The position numbers and the translations under genes were made by a program. Positions 43,656-52,979 of a stretch of DNA of 64,000 nucleotides are shown here, one piece after another. The stretch spans positions 2,445,837 through 2,509,836 of the forward strand of contig NW_008705562.1 in assembly GCF_000186865.1 (NCBI RefSeq). Direction: 5' to 3'. The first letter of the stretch is position 1. The number at the start of each line of letters is the position of its first letter. The stretch is from Aureococcus anophagefferens (taxonomy: Eukaryota; Sar; Pelagophyceae; Pelagomonadales; Pelagomonadaceae). The notes beneath the pieces were generated by a model, which was given only the letters and a program-made list of their open reading frames with translations, had not been told where the DNA came from and searched no databases.

Positions 43656-45653
43656 TTACCCGAGGTTGGGCACTGGCGGGGCGCCCTTGGCGCTGGCCGC
43701 GGCATCATCTGCTCCAAAATTGTGTCGTACCAGCTTTGCGACCTCCTCGCTGAACCACCAGTGGCAGAGATTGTTCGTGCAGGGCCTCTTGGGGCTCAAC
43801 TCGACGATGTTGGGGCACGTGGTGGCCGCGATGTACGCAAAGGGTATCTGGTCTCGGTCCGAGTTTTCGGGCTTGAAAAACTCGGCGCTCCACGCGTCGA
43901 ACAGGGCGTGCGCATTGCGTTGTATCAGGAGAGCCCCATCGATGTACGTCTGACACCGTGTGTGCGACGCCATGATCTCGGAGTACCGCTTCACCTGCGC
44001 GACGAGCTGGTCTCTCTGACCGATGCGTCCCGAATTCATCAAGAGTTTGGCCTCCGTTTGCATCCAGGTCATCGGCGCGCAGCCGGTCAGGCAGGTGGGA
44101 TGCTTATACGCCGTGAGGAAGGTGTCGCGAGCGAGGTTGGAGAGCGCCGTCAGATCGGCCTTCATGCGCAGCTTCGTGTCGAAGAAGACGCTGACGCGGC
44201 CGCCGAAGAGCAGGTGCGGGACGAGCTTGGGAATCTTGCTAAACTTGCGATTCGAAAACTGGCGGGTCGCGTTGGTTCGCCGATGGACGATCGTCGTCAT
44301 CTCCGCGTTTGGATTGGGACCGCTCGCCTCCGAAACGTAGAGGAGCGCGCACCGGCCGGAGGAGCGCGGAGGCTGGACGAGCGGGACGGCCCCTCGCACA
44401 GCGACCGACGAGTACGCGACGACCGTGCAATTCTGTATGGCCAGCCGCGTCTCGCGGTACGTCTCGGGGTGTATAAGCTCGCCCGTGACGGTGATCGACG
44501 AGAGGCCGCTGGGCCCCGGCGACCGGTAGACGATCTGGTGGTTCAACCGCGTCACGGACATGCCGCTCGGGTGGTCGTCGGCGGCGTCCGGCGCGATCTG
44601 GGTTGGGCAGGCCAATCTGAGTTGGCGCCTCGCTTGGTCGGCGTCGCACTGGTCTTGGGCGATGGCGTCCTTGACGATGCGGAGGAATTGAGGCACATAA
44701 GTCGGATCCCGCTTCGTCTCTTTTTTTTCCGCCGCGTCGCCGCAGGCGTGGGCGATGATCGTCCGCGTGCGAATCGACTTGTGGACGATTCTGATGGGGT
44801 CCTTTCCCGCCTGTCGAAACGAACAGTCGTAGCCTCGAAAGTTCATCGTCGCCGGGAGCGCATGGGGCCTCCTATGCAGCGTGTGCCAGTAGAAGCTCTG
44901 TAAAAGGTCCTGCTCCGTGACGAAGGACCCGGGGTCCGTGTTTGCGTACGCGCCGAGGTCGTAGTGGCGCCAGAGTTCGTCGTGGTCCCTCTGCGAGGGT
45001 TCGAAGACGACGACGCCCGAGTTCCAATAAATGTCCCGCTTCGGGACGCGCTCGCCGTCGACGTAGATGGGCTGCTCCCAGAGGTCGTCGGGGATGCCCT
45101 TTGGCCGGCACGCGTCGTCCATGGGCCACGCGGCGGGCACTTGGGGCACTTGCAATAAAGACGTCGCGTTCCGAATCACGACGGCGTCCGAGTCGATCCA
45201 GGCGACGCGCCTCGCCTTCGTCACCTCCGGGTCCCAGGCGTGGAGCTTGTGGAAGGTATAGAGCCGCTTGGGCTCGGCGTCGGACGACATGGTCTTGGGC
45301 CGTCGTCGCCAGACGTCGCCCGTCGCATTCCAAGGGCGCAGGCCGGGCGACTCGATCACTTCGGCGCCGGCGCGGCTTAAAATACCAACCTCCTCACTCG
45401 TCAGCCCGCTCACGAGCATCAACGGCCTCGGATCCCCACGACTCATCGTCGTGAGCATGAGGCTGCAGACATGGATGGCGCACTGCGTGATTAAAGCCTT
45501 GCGCTCCTGACCGGTTTGACGGTCCGTCGCGACGCACATGGACATGTACACTTTTCCGTCGGGCTTCTCGGCGGCGACGTCCAGGGCGATAGTGGGGCCT
45601 TGTGCCGCGAACCTGGCGAAGAGCGTGGCGATGATGACGATGAGAAGATTCAT
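43656..45653 (-). CDS. Type II membrane glycosyltransferase with GT8 and DUF616/TOD1-like domains
   Basis: ATG 45653 gives 665 residues, starting with a signal anchor (LLIVIIATLFARFAAQ). Residues about 30-300 are GT8-like: LYTFHKLHAWDPEVTKARRV, VAWIDSDAVVIRNATSL with the metal-binding DxD, DIYWNSGVVVFEPSQRDHDE and FVTEQDLLQSF, then ALPATMNFRGYDCSF. Residues about 440-640 match DUF616/TOD1: FSKIPKLVPHLLFGGRVSVF, FFDTKLRMKADLTALSN, YKHPTCLTGCAPMTWMQTEA and FFKPENSDRDQIPFAYIAAT. Both domains are nucleotide-sugar transferases, so it may build two linkages of a wall or mucilage glycan in the Golgi. The frame remains open upstream into a satellite, which I exclude. Confidence 0.7.
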   Translation of the reverse strand: MNLLIVIIATLFARFAAQGPTIALDVAAEKPDGKVYMSMCVATDRQTGQERKALITQCAIHVCSLMLTTMSRGDPRPLMLVSGLTSEEVGILSRAGAEVIESPGLRPWNATGDVWRRRPKTMSSDAEPKRLYTFHKLHAWDPEVTKARRVAWIDSDAVVIRNATSLLQVPQVPAAWPMDDACRPKGIPDDLWEQPIYVDGERVPKRDIYWNSGVVVFEPSQRDHDELWRHYDLGAYANTDPGSFVTEQDLLQSFYWHTLHRRPHALPATMNFRGYDCSFRQAGKDPIRIVHKSIRTRTIIAHACGDAAEKKETKRDPTYVPQFLRIVKDAIAQDQCDADQARRQLRLACPTQIAPDAADDHPSGMSVTRLNHQIVYRSPGPSGLSSITVTGELIHPETYRETRLAIQNCTVVAYSSVAVRGAVPLVQPPRSSGRCALLYVSEASGPNPNAEMTTIVHRRTNATRQFSNRKFSKIPKLVPHLLFGGRVSVFFDTKLRMKADLTALSNLARDTFLTAYKHPTCLTGCAPMTWMQTEAKLLMNSGRIGQRDQLVAQVKRYSEIMASHTRCQTYIDGALLIQRNAHALFDAWSAEFFKPENSDRDQIPFAYIAATTCPNIVELSPKRPCTNNLCHWWFSEEVAKLVRHNFGADDAAASAKGAPPVPNLG

Positions 45654-45850
45654 GATTTTGTGAATTTGATGCTTTTTCGGTGATTCGAACCTACGTAGGT
45701 GTTCGCTCCGCGACGACGATCGACGGTCGACGACGCGCGGAAGGCAGAGGCGCGCCGCGGACCGGGGGGGGGGGCGAGGTCGGAGAGCGACGCCCGCGCG
45801 CGCGCCACTGCAGGCGTGTAAGCCGCGTTTTGGCGGGTACCCGATGGTCG

Positions 45851-46430
45851 CGGCGCGCCGGCCGCCGGCCGCGCCGCGCAAGAGCGAGTCGCTCTTCGCC
45901 GTCGTCGAGGTGCCCGCCGCGGACCACGCCGCCGGCGGGCCGCGAGGTGGGAGGCCGGGCTCGCATGCGCTTGACGTGCACCGAGGACTCGAAGACGTAG
46001 CGGAGCGGGTCCCGGCGCGCCGGCCGCCGGCCGCGCCGCGCGAGAGCGAGTCGCTCTTCGCCGTCGTCGAGGTGCCCGCCGCGGACCACGCCGCCGGCGG
46101 GCCGCGAGGTGGGAGGCCGGGCTCGCATGCGCTTGGCGTGCACCGAGGACTCGAAGACGTAGCGGAGCGGGTCCCGGCGCGCCGGCCGCCGGCCGCGCCG
46201 CGCGAGAGCGAGTCGCTCTTCGCCGTCGTCGAGGTGCCCGCCGCGGACCACGCCGCCGGCGGGCCGCGAGGTGGGAGGCCGGGCTCGCATGCGCTTGGCG
46301 TGCACCGAGGACTCGAAGACGTAGCGGAGCGGGTCCCGGCGCGCCGGCCGCCGGCCGCGCCGCGCGAGAGCGAGTCGCTCTTCGCCGTCGTCGAGGTGCC
46401 CGCCGCGGACCACGCCGCCGGCGGGCCACC
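45851..46430. repeat. 162-bp tandem satellite, about 3.6 copies
   Basis: Copies begin at 45851, 46013, 46175 and 46337, each starting CGGCGCGCCGGCCGCCGGCC; the last is partial, ending near 46430. Copies 2-4 are almost identical. The unit is divisible by three, so long open frames run through on both strands, including one joined to the glycosyltransferase; this does not prove coding. Confidence 0.92.
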
Positions 46431-46797
46431 GCCGCCCCCCGGGGCGACGACGACCGCGCCCCGGGGGGTGACGCCTCCCCCCGGGGGCGGACGGGCGCGA
46501 TCGCGGTCGTGGGGAACGTTTTTTTTTGGGGATGGCGCGGGCGGCGGGAAGGGGGCGTAAAAGCGGGGCTTTTCGGGGAGGGGGACTTGTTGGGACGCCG
46601 GGAGGCTACGAGAGAAGTACGAGGTGTGGCGAGAGTGCGGTGAGCGTGGAAGGTCGAGTTGAGGCGCGAACTCGTCGTGCTTTTGGCGCTCCGCCGTCGG
46701 GGCCGAGGCGCTCCCAGGATCCTCCACTTTCGACCCGATTCGCCGAAAATATGCTATTTTACGAATTATGGCAAGGAGGCTACCTAAAAAACAAAAC

Positions 46798-47225
46798 CCG
46801 ACGGCATGACGGATTTTTGGTGCCGGCCACCGGCGCCCACCCACCCACCTCCCGACCAATCAGCGAGCTCCTTTTTCGTTGGTTGCCTTCAAGTTGCCGC
46901 GTCGCGCGCCGCTGATTATCGCTGAATTGCCACACCGCGCGCGCGGGACCGCGCGGCGCCGCGGTTCGACCGGGAGTCGCCGGTGCCGCTGCAGGAGCCG
47001 CCACCGTGCAGCCGCGGGTCAGCCGACGAACGCCGGGTGCGGCCCGACTCGACAAGGACACCGCCGTGGCCCATGGCATTTCCTCCCGGCTCCTGGCGCG
47101 GTGCGGGACGCGGGACGCGCGCGGCCTCCACGCGCGCGCGCGCGCGTTACAAGTACCCTTTAAGTACACTTCGGGTTTTGAAACCCGACCTCCGGGCCCA
47201 CCCACCCACCCCGTCATGCCGTCGG
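46798..47225. repeat. Segment bounded by 15-bp inverted repeats
   Basis: CCGACGGCATGACGG at 46798-46812 is exactly complementary to CCGTCATGCCGTCGG at 47211-47225. Both ends also carry CCCACCCACCCACC nearby, and a palindrome GGGTTTTGAAACCC lies at about 47173-47187. No clear target duplication flanks it. It may be a non-autonomous transposon or a recombination product. Confidence 0.55.
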
Positions 47226-47358
47226 ATCTTTTGTCCGAGGGCGCCCCCTGCTTCTGGTGCCAAAAACCGTAGGAGGTGGCACACTGGGTGTTACTGCGCG
47301 CGCCTACCAGGCTCCATATGTGTATATGTTAGCTCGCTTGTGTTTTGTCGATGCGCTA

Positions 47359-48567
47359 TCACGCGTCGAACTCGAAGACCCCGTCGAGGATGAGCGCGTC
47401 CCGCAGCCCCGTGTAGAACAGGCTCCGGAGCGGGATGACCGCCGCGACGACGATGCCGTTGTAGAGCACGCGCGCCGCCGCGCCGGCGAAGAGCGCGTCG
47501 CCGCCCTCCGTCGCCGCGATGCCGCGGAGCGCGCCGACGACGCCCGGCGCGCGCTCGTTCGACGCCGTCGCGAGGAGCGCGCGCGTGCGCACGACGTCGA
47601 GCGGCGTCGTCGCCAGCGCCGCGACCGCGGCGACGACCGCGGTCCGCGCCGAGGCGACGCCGACGCCCCGGCCGTTCGGCGGGAACTCGGCGTCCAGCAG
47701 CGCGACGCCGACCAATCGCAGGAGCGAGTAGGGCACCTCCGTCGCGACGAGCGTCGGGTACCGCCGTCGGCCGACGTCGAGCGCGTCGCCGATCGACGAC
47801 TCGGCGCCCGACAGCTGCGCGCGCGCGGCGAGCACGTCCGCCGGCGCGCGCACGGCGATGGACGCCGCCGACGCGACGGCGGCGACGCCGACCGCGACGA
47901 GCAACGCATCCCAGTCCGCGCCCGGGCCCTCGGCGACGGCGCGCTTCGCGAGGTCCCTCACCAAGTAGTACGTGGCGGCCGCCGGCGCGGCGGCGGCGAT
48001 GGACGGACCCGCGCCCGCGTAGAGGTCCGCGAAGATGTCGTCGCCCTCGAAGTTGCCCTGCGACCGCGTCTTGACCGTCGACAGCGGGTGCAGCGCCGCG
48101 ACGCGCGCGACCTCCGTGAGCCCGCCGGCCGCGAACCCGGCGAGGGCGAGTTCCGCGTTCGACACGCCGCGCGCGAGCCTCCGCGGCGGCCGCAGGCGCT
48201 TCGGCCACCACGGCGGCAGCCGGAACTCCTCGAGCACCTCGCCGCTCGCGGGGTCGACGACGTTCTCGACGAGCAGGTTCTTGCGCTGCTTGACGACCAT
48301 CTTGTTTTTGGAGAGAGCCTCGCTCACGTTCGCGCGCGGCGTGGAGGCATTGATCGCGCGCGGCGCTGTGGGCGACGTGTTATTCGTCGACGCGACGGCA
48401 ATACCTGGCGCCGCCGCGACCAGTGCCGCGACGCCGCGCAGCGCTTCCCGCCGATGAATGCGGCGTTGCTGCGGCGCTTCCCGCCGATGAATGCAGCGTT
48501 GCTGCGGCGCTGCCGGCGACAATGTCGCACTTCTGTGCAATGACGCTGTAAATAGCAACCAAAGCAT
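47359..48567 (-). CDS. Mitochondrial-carrier family (SLC25) protein with ER/plastid-type leader
   Basis: ATG 48567 gives 402 residues. Three carrier repeats are marked by VAALHPLSTVKTRSQG, VRAPADVLAARAQLSG and ATTPLDVVRTRALLA, the Px-[D/S]-x-x-[K/R] signatures, with helix-2-like segments AAAAPAAATYYLVRDLAKRA and the last VIPLRSLFYTGLRDALI. The second repeat's signature is degenerate. The long N-terminus begins LWLLFTASLH and contains a doubled 11-residue unit APQQRCIHRRE / APQQRRIHRRE (33-bp tandem repeat at 48443-48508). Such leaders suggest the plastid envelope rather than the mitochondrion. The transported metabolite is not deducible. Confidence 0.8.
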   Translation of the reverse strand: MLWLLFTASLHRSATLSPAAPQQRCIHRREAPQQRRIHRREALRGVAALVAAAPGIAVASTNNTSPTAPRAINASTPRANVSEALSKNKMVVKQRKNLLVENVVDPASGEVLEEFRLPPWWPKRLRPPRRLARGVSNAELALAGFAAGGLTEVARVAALHPLSTVKTRSQGNFEGDDIFADLYAGAGPSIAAAAPAAATYYLVRDLAKRAVAEGPGADWDALLVAVGVAAVASAASIAVRAPADVLAARAQLSGAESSIGDALDVGRRRYPTLVATEVPYSLLRLVGVALLDAEFPPNGRGVGVASARTAVVAAVAALATTPLDVVRTRALLATASNERAPGVVGALRGIAATEGGDALFAGAAARVLYNGIVVAAVIPLRSLFYTGLRDALILDGVFEFDA

Positions 48568-49614
48568 CGCCTCACAGTCGCTCAGAACTCACATCCGCCG
48601 CGACATGCTCACGCAGCTGCGAAATTCAACATGAATTCAACGTTCGACTGGGAGCAGCATCCCCACGGTCGCTTGATATCATCGAAAGCCGGGATTTGGA
48701 ACTCGGTCTTATGGAGAACTCCTCCCGCTCGGCAGCCCCGTGCCGCCCCACTGCGGGCCGCTCGGCCCGCGCCAAGCCGGCGGCGCCCTGCGCGCGCGTC
48801 CTGGGGGCTGCGTCGTCGAAGACGCGGTCCTATTTCATGACGTCTTTGCCGAGTTACGCGACGCTGCGTCCGCGCTCGCGGCGGTGGGCTGGAAGGGGCG
48901 CGCCGTCGAAGTAACGTAATATTCGAGCGTTTTTGGCCGCCCCATGGTACCAGGAATGGGTTCCGCAACTTTTATTACCTTACTTTTGCGACCTCCGGCC
49001 CCGGGACGGCGCGGCGCGAGGCCGCGGCGCACAACCTCGGGGCACTCTCTATCGACAACCTGGGCCTCCACGGCCAAACCCGCGCGACGGAAGGCACCCG
49101 GGGTGTCTATGAACGATCTCCGACGCTGCACCGCGCCCGAGGCAGCCAAAATCGGGTCGCGTGGCCCCATCACGACCCACAGGACCCCCTAAAACCACCC
49201 GTTCTCGCCGAGACGCAATTCGTTTCGCGTCGCTTCTTTTGCAGCGTGCAGCCCTTGTTGCGCGCCTCGAGAGTCGCCGCGGGGGCCATGGGCGCCGTGG
49301 TAGGCGCGCGGCGCTAGGGGGCTGCCTTTGGTGATTACATGCCCATCGCGTGTCTCTTCGAGGTTCGTCGGACCGCGTGCTTTCGTCCGAGACCGCGTGC
49401 TTTCGGGCTCTGACCACGGTCGACCCCCCCCAGAAGCACGAAACAATTGCTAACGATACCGGGTGGTCCCGGGGGCGGTCACGACGCGTCCGCCCCAGTC
49501 CGGGGACGTCCGCGAGGGACGGCGTCGGCCAGGGGCTCGGATGGGACGGCGTCGGTGGTGTGGCGCGCGCGCGCGAAACGACGCCCGCGGGCGAAACGCG
49601 CGCGAAAAGCGGAC
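48568..49614. other. Gene-poor region, no supported gene
   Basis: About 1 kb downstream of nothing recognisable on either strand. Short open frames lack codon bias. The sequence is AT-richer than coding regions and includes scattered T-rich stretches. It begins a 4-kb region with little host coding sequence. Confidence 0.5.
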
Positions 49615-50175
49615 TCAGTGCGCCGCCGCGGTCGTGATCGCGCGCTCGGCGGCCGAGGTGATCGTGTACGTCGCGCGTGGCGCGACGGCGGTGGTGCCGC
49701 CGACGACGGGCTGGTCCTCGCGGCCGTCGCCCGAGTCGAGCTTTCGGAGAACGCTCCTGCCGTTCGCGCGGTAGATGCGGACGGTGAAGCGGCGCGTGTC
49801 CGCGCCCGTGCGGTCGAAGAGGCGCACCAGGACGACGGGGTCCCCGGGGCGGTACTCCTCGTTGTCGTGCGTCCGCGTCGCGCGGTCGTCCGCGACGACG
49901 TAGCCCTTCCCGCCGCTCCCGCGCTGCTCCATGACGCGCGCGAGCAAAAAGGCGTGCGTGCTGCCGCCGCCCTCGCGCTGCGGGCGCCAGTAGTCGCCCG
50001 TCTCCAGCGCCACGAAGTCGCCGACGTTCAGCGACTCCGCGAGCGTCCACCGACGGCCCCCAACTAAGGGCTGCCCCGCGGCGGCAACGACGACGGGCTG
50101 CCCGTAGAACCGGCCACGTTCGCGGCGCACCTTCGGCTGTGCGCGAAGAAGTAGAGAGTGCGCGCCATGGTCCAA
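49615..50175 (-). CDS. Unknown protein exon (no in-frame ATG)
   Basis: An open frame of about 186 codons with GC-rich third positions from about 50130 to 49640. It reads SLNVGDFVALETGDYWRP, AFLLARVMEQRGSGGKGYVV and YRPGDPVVLVRLFDRTGADT, a beta-rich domain, and ends YTITSAAERAITTAAAH. The first codon of the open frame is TTG and no in-frame ATG precedes the conserved part, so it is either the last exon of a spliced gene or a fragment of a larger element. I recognise no family. It lies next to the AT-rich island. Confidence 0.45.
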   Translation of the reverse strand: MDHGAHSLLLRAQPKVRRERGRFYGQPVVVAAAGQPLVGGRRWTLAESLNVGDFVALETGDYWRPQREGGGSTHAFLLARVMEQRGSGGKGYVVADDRATRTHDNEEYRPGDPVVLVRLFDRTGADTRRFTVRIYRANGRSVLRKLDSGDGREDQPVVGGTTAVAPRATYTITSAAERAITTAAAH

Positions 50176-50200
50176 AACCCATGATCAGCAGACCATGCAA

Positions 50201-50755
50201 ACGACGCTATCGACACCGATGTCGATTTCGAGCGGCTGTATCTGGGCTGAAATGCGCCAATTGCGCATTTCAGGCGAGGCGCTGATTGGCTACGCAATGG
50301 TTCCAGCGCTTCGCTCCGCTGGAGGCGGCCAGGACCGTCCCCCGCGGGCGCGCCCCCGCGCCACCCACGTCCCAGGGGGGCCTGGGACACGTCCGGCCAG
50401 GCGCCGGGGCCGAAGACGTCAACCCTGAATTAAACGGAGTTTCAGGGGGGAGTCGACCGCGACCCTAGCCTTCGTCCGAAGCCATCAAAACATGGGTAAA
50501 CTTTGCTTTTATGAGCGTCAACCAAATGGCCTCGGGATTTCCAAATCCCGGTGCTGAAGCGACCGTGATCCGGGAGCAGCCCAGCAATGGCTGCCGCTGA
50601 GGTCGACGGGATGGACGAAGCAGGAGAAACGATCTGGAATCATGTGTTCGAAGGGCTTCGAACAGAAATTCTATTTCCAGATATTTCCGGGTAATGCACT
50701 CCTACGAATGCACTCCTACGTTATATTTTTATCTATGTTGTATATATAGAGAGGT
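50201..50755. other. Non-coding with perfect hairpins, edge of AT-rich island
   Basis: The sequence holds a perfect hairpin at 50247-50273 (CTGAAATGCGC, loop CAATT, GCGCATTTCAG), a second at 50645-50664 (TGTTCGAAG, GG, CTTCGAACA) and a tandem ATGCACTCCTACG at 50694-50720. Base composition changes from GC-rich to AT-rich at about 50640. Confidence 0.7.
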
Positions 50756-50878
50756 ATGTACGGCCCACCTGCGCCAAGTCCACAGTCAAACTCAGATACT
50801 AGAATTATGAAATATATTTTGTTTTTCGTAGTGTTAATAGCAGCTGTCTATTTAGCTTATCTTTTTTACAAACTCTGA
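50756..50878 (+). CDS. Tiny membrane protein ORF (40 residues)
   Basis: ATG 50756 opens a 41-codon frame ending TGA 50876-50878. It reads MYGPPAPSPQSNSDTRI and then a single hydrophobic helix (ILFFVVLIAAVYLAYLF) ending in a Lys-Leu tail. A TATATATAGA box lies a few bases upstream (50741-50750). It overlaps the 3' end of the PhoH-like gene on the other strand by 27 bp. Codon use is AT-rich like the island. Small single-span proteins are common in large DNA viruses, but homology cannot be claimed from sequence alone. Confidence 0.45.
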   Translation: MYGPPAPSPQSNSDTRIMKYILFFVVLIAAVYLAYLFYKL

Positions 50879-51382
50879 CCGTTTTATGTCACCCTTTTCC
50901 AATTCTATCATTGATAGACCATCCTGGAACATTTTCCAGTAAAATGCCGAGTATTTCAAATACAATTTTCGTGTAAAGTCGGTCAATCCGTCTATGTCTA
51001 TGTTTAGATCACTTTGATCCTTGTCACCAGTTATGATAATTTTAGAATTCTTCCCTATTCTGGTTAACAACATCTTCATTTGCGCAGGACTTGAATTCTG
51101 CATTTCATCAGCAATTATTATGGTATCATCAAAAGTCAATCCTCTCATGAATCCCAAAGGAAGGAATTCTATTTTATCTTCACAACAACCGTATTTCTTT
51201 AAGTAATCTGTCATGGATTTTCCATAAGGTGAAATCTTATCACTGACATCCCCCGGGAGAAAGCCGATTTCTTCATTTTCTACCTTGGTCTTATTTGATT
51301 CATCCATTATATGCAATTTTTGTTTTTTTGGTCTGTTTATCCGCAAGCATTGTTTCAATTTATGACGGAACAGACGGATCAT
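50852..51382 (-). pseudogene. PhoH-like ATPase fragment (N-terminal Walker A part missing)
   Basis: A 176-residue AT-rich frame. It has the PhoH motifs downstream of the P-loop: RINRP, then EEIGFLPGDVSDKISPY, IEFLPLGFMRGLTFDDTIII, ADEMQNSSPAQMKMLLTRIG (Walker B DE-QN) and IIITGDKDQSDL. The Walker A segment that should precede RINRP is absent, and the upstream frame 51385-51576 does not supply it. A 17-residue insertion separates RINRP from GFLPGD. PhoH-like ATPases are found in bacteria, phages and large algal viruses. It is 5' truncated and probably nonfunctional as an ATPase, though expression is possible. Confidence 0.75.
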
Positions 51383-51384
51383 TG

Positions 51385-51576
51385 TTATTCCCTGTTTATA
51401 TTCTTACGATATTTCCTAATATTATATTGACTATAGTAAAACTTGTAATATAATATTGTGAAAACCCCAATGAATGGTATTCGTGAGAGTGTTTTAAAAA
51501 CTGTGGTAAAATTGTTGTCAAACTGTGCGTTGTGTTTGTGAAAACTGTGTATTTTTTGTGTCTTCCCCTTTGTCAT
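51385..51576 (-). CDS. AT-rich small frame upstream of the PhoH-like fragment
   Basis: ATG 51576 opens 63 codons ending two bases before the PhoH-like start codon, on the same strand. It encodes Lys/Asn/Phe-rich sequence with a weakly hydrophobic stretch (RIPFIGVFTILYYKFYY). The tight spacing would fit a viral gene order, but AT-rich DNA makes such frames by chance. Low support. Confidence 0.2.
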   Translation of the reverse strand: MTKGKTQKIHSFHKHNAQFDNNFTTVFKTLSRIPFIGVFTILYYKFYYSQYNIRKYRKNINRE

Positions 51577-51659
51577 CGTCAATTTTAGGTGTGTTGTCTG
51601 AAGTTTAACTGGTATTTTTGTAATTCTCGGTTAAAAATGTTGTAAACTTTGTCAGAAAA

Positions 51660-51800
51660 AATGGCACTTTTTTCATGCTGGCAGAGACCAAAAAAAGAGA
51701 AAAAAAGAGGAAAAAAAAAGAAAAAAACCGGCGCCGAAGGCGCCGGAACGGCGCCGGAGGCGCCGAAGAGGCGCCGAAGGCGCCGGAGGCGTAAAAGAAA
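51660..51800. repeat. Low-complexity junction: A-rich tract and GCGCCGAAG repeat
   Basis: A purine tract of AAAAAGAG units (51690-51728) is followed by GGCGCCGAA/GGCGCCGGA units of 9-12 bp repeated about six times (51729-51790). It marks the right edge of the AT-rich island. Confidence 0.8.
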
Positions 51801-52979
51801 GAAGGTGGGGACCTTGCTGCGTCCCTCGAACTCCGTGAGAGTAGTACCGAAGCACCATCATCATGAGTGGTCCTGTGCTGAGAAGATGCCCAAAATTGGC
51901 CTGTTTGGCCAAAAAAAGTAGCTGGCCTGCGACCAGCAAGCCCAGGAGGAGCCGCGAGGCTCCAGGGGCGTAGGTAGGAGAAACACAACGGGGCTGGCAG
52001 AAAGCCAGCTGGGCCAAGCTGCCGCTCAAACGAGCCATATTGGCATGAATTTAGGTGAAAATACAGCCGTTTTGGGACCCTGGGCGTGCCAAAAGGCTCT
52101 CTCTGCATCTGCCCAGCAACCCGCGGCGACGTTCGTAACTGGCGATGGACGCGCGACCGACAGAGGCCCCGAGCGAGGCGCGGACGGGGCCGCATCAGGG
52201 CCGCGGTGGCCGTCCGCTGGTTCTCGGTCGCGACGATCTCGGCGAGCGTCGCGCGGCGCGCGGTCGTCCAAACCGTGAGGGTCGCCCTCGACGAGCTCCA
52301 TGATGCCGATGCGTCCGACGGAACACAGCGATGGTGATCGGTCGATGCAAAATTGCGCGCGGACGGCCGAGCGGCGCGTCCTCGCGCGACGGCGGAGCGA
52401 GTTCGCGGCGCGCCGCAGCCGGATTCCCAGCGATTTCCAACAATTTGTTGTTGGAGCGCGTCGAACAACATACGGTGGGCGTGTCTGGGCCGCCGGTACG
52501 GTCCACGGCGTCGGCGGGCGCCGCCCTGGCCCTCGGCGCCACGGTGTCGCGCTACGGCGGAGCGAGTTCGCGGCGCGCCGCGGCCGGATTCCCAGCGATT
52601 TCCAACGATCTTTCGGCGGAGCGCGTCGATCAGCATACGGTGGGCGTGTGTGGGGCGCGGGTACGGTCCACGGCGTCGGCGGGCGCCGCTCTGGCCCCGG
52701 CGCCACGGCGTCGCGCTCGGTCCGAAACCGTTGCGGCTCGCGCCGCCGGCACCGAATTGGTGCGCGCCGCGGGTCAGCGGCGTCCATGTGAACCCCTAGG
52801 ACACGGTGTGACCGCCGGTGGGCCTCCAGGGGGCGCACACATCGCAAGACTTGGCCTGTCGGAGCCTCTTCCTCAAACGCCGACACTGTCGGCGTTTCAG
52901 CTCCACCCCCGGCCAGCACGAAATAGGTGCCGTGTTCGGTTGACCTGCTCGCTTCTGTGTCCCGCCGTATTGGGCGGCG
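51800..52979. other. Gene-poor region with repeats and hairpins
   Basis: No frame has convincing codon bias. It contains short hairpins at 51940-52020 (for example GGCTGGCAGAAAGCCAGC), a 165-bp tandem pair at 52391-52720 and a perfect palindrome at 52875-52897. Confidence 0.55.
52391..52720. repeat. 165-bp tandem duplication (2 copies)
   Basis: Copies start at 52391 and 52556 with GGCGGAGCGAGTTCGCGGCG, and share TTCCCAGCGATTTCCAAC and GGTCCACGGCGTCGGCGGGC at the same spacing. Identity is about 85 percent, and the unit length is a multiple of three. Confidence 0.85.

Larger units (their letters stand above)
50640..51660. mobile_element. AT-rich island, probable insertion of viral DNA
   Basis: About 1 kb of strongly AT-rich DNA sits in a genome that is otherwise very GC-rich. 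Its codons end in A or T, opposite to all neighbours. It holds a PhoH-like gene fragment, a 40-codon membrane ORF and an AT-rich small frame. Boundaries are abrupt near 50640 and 51660. Large AT-rich DNA viruses infect algae of this group, so transfer from such a virus is the simplest reading; no terminal repeats were seen. Confidence 0.65.

Noticed and set aside
45670..45710. GGTTCGAATC on the minus strand suggesting a tRNA T-loop
   Set aside because: No T-stem, anticodon stem or acceptor stem can be paired around it.
45654..46859. Long open frame extending the glycosyltransferase upstream through the satellite
   Set aside because: The satellite period is divisible by three and GC-rich, so open frames arise on both strands; the ATG at 45653 begins a proper signal anchor.
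51605..52636. 343-codon minus-strand frame
   Set aside because: It spans A-rich tracts and tandem repeats, lacks codon bias and has no recognisable domain.
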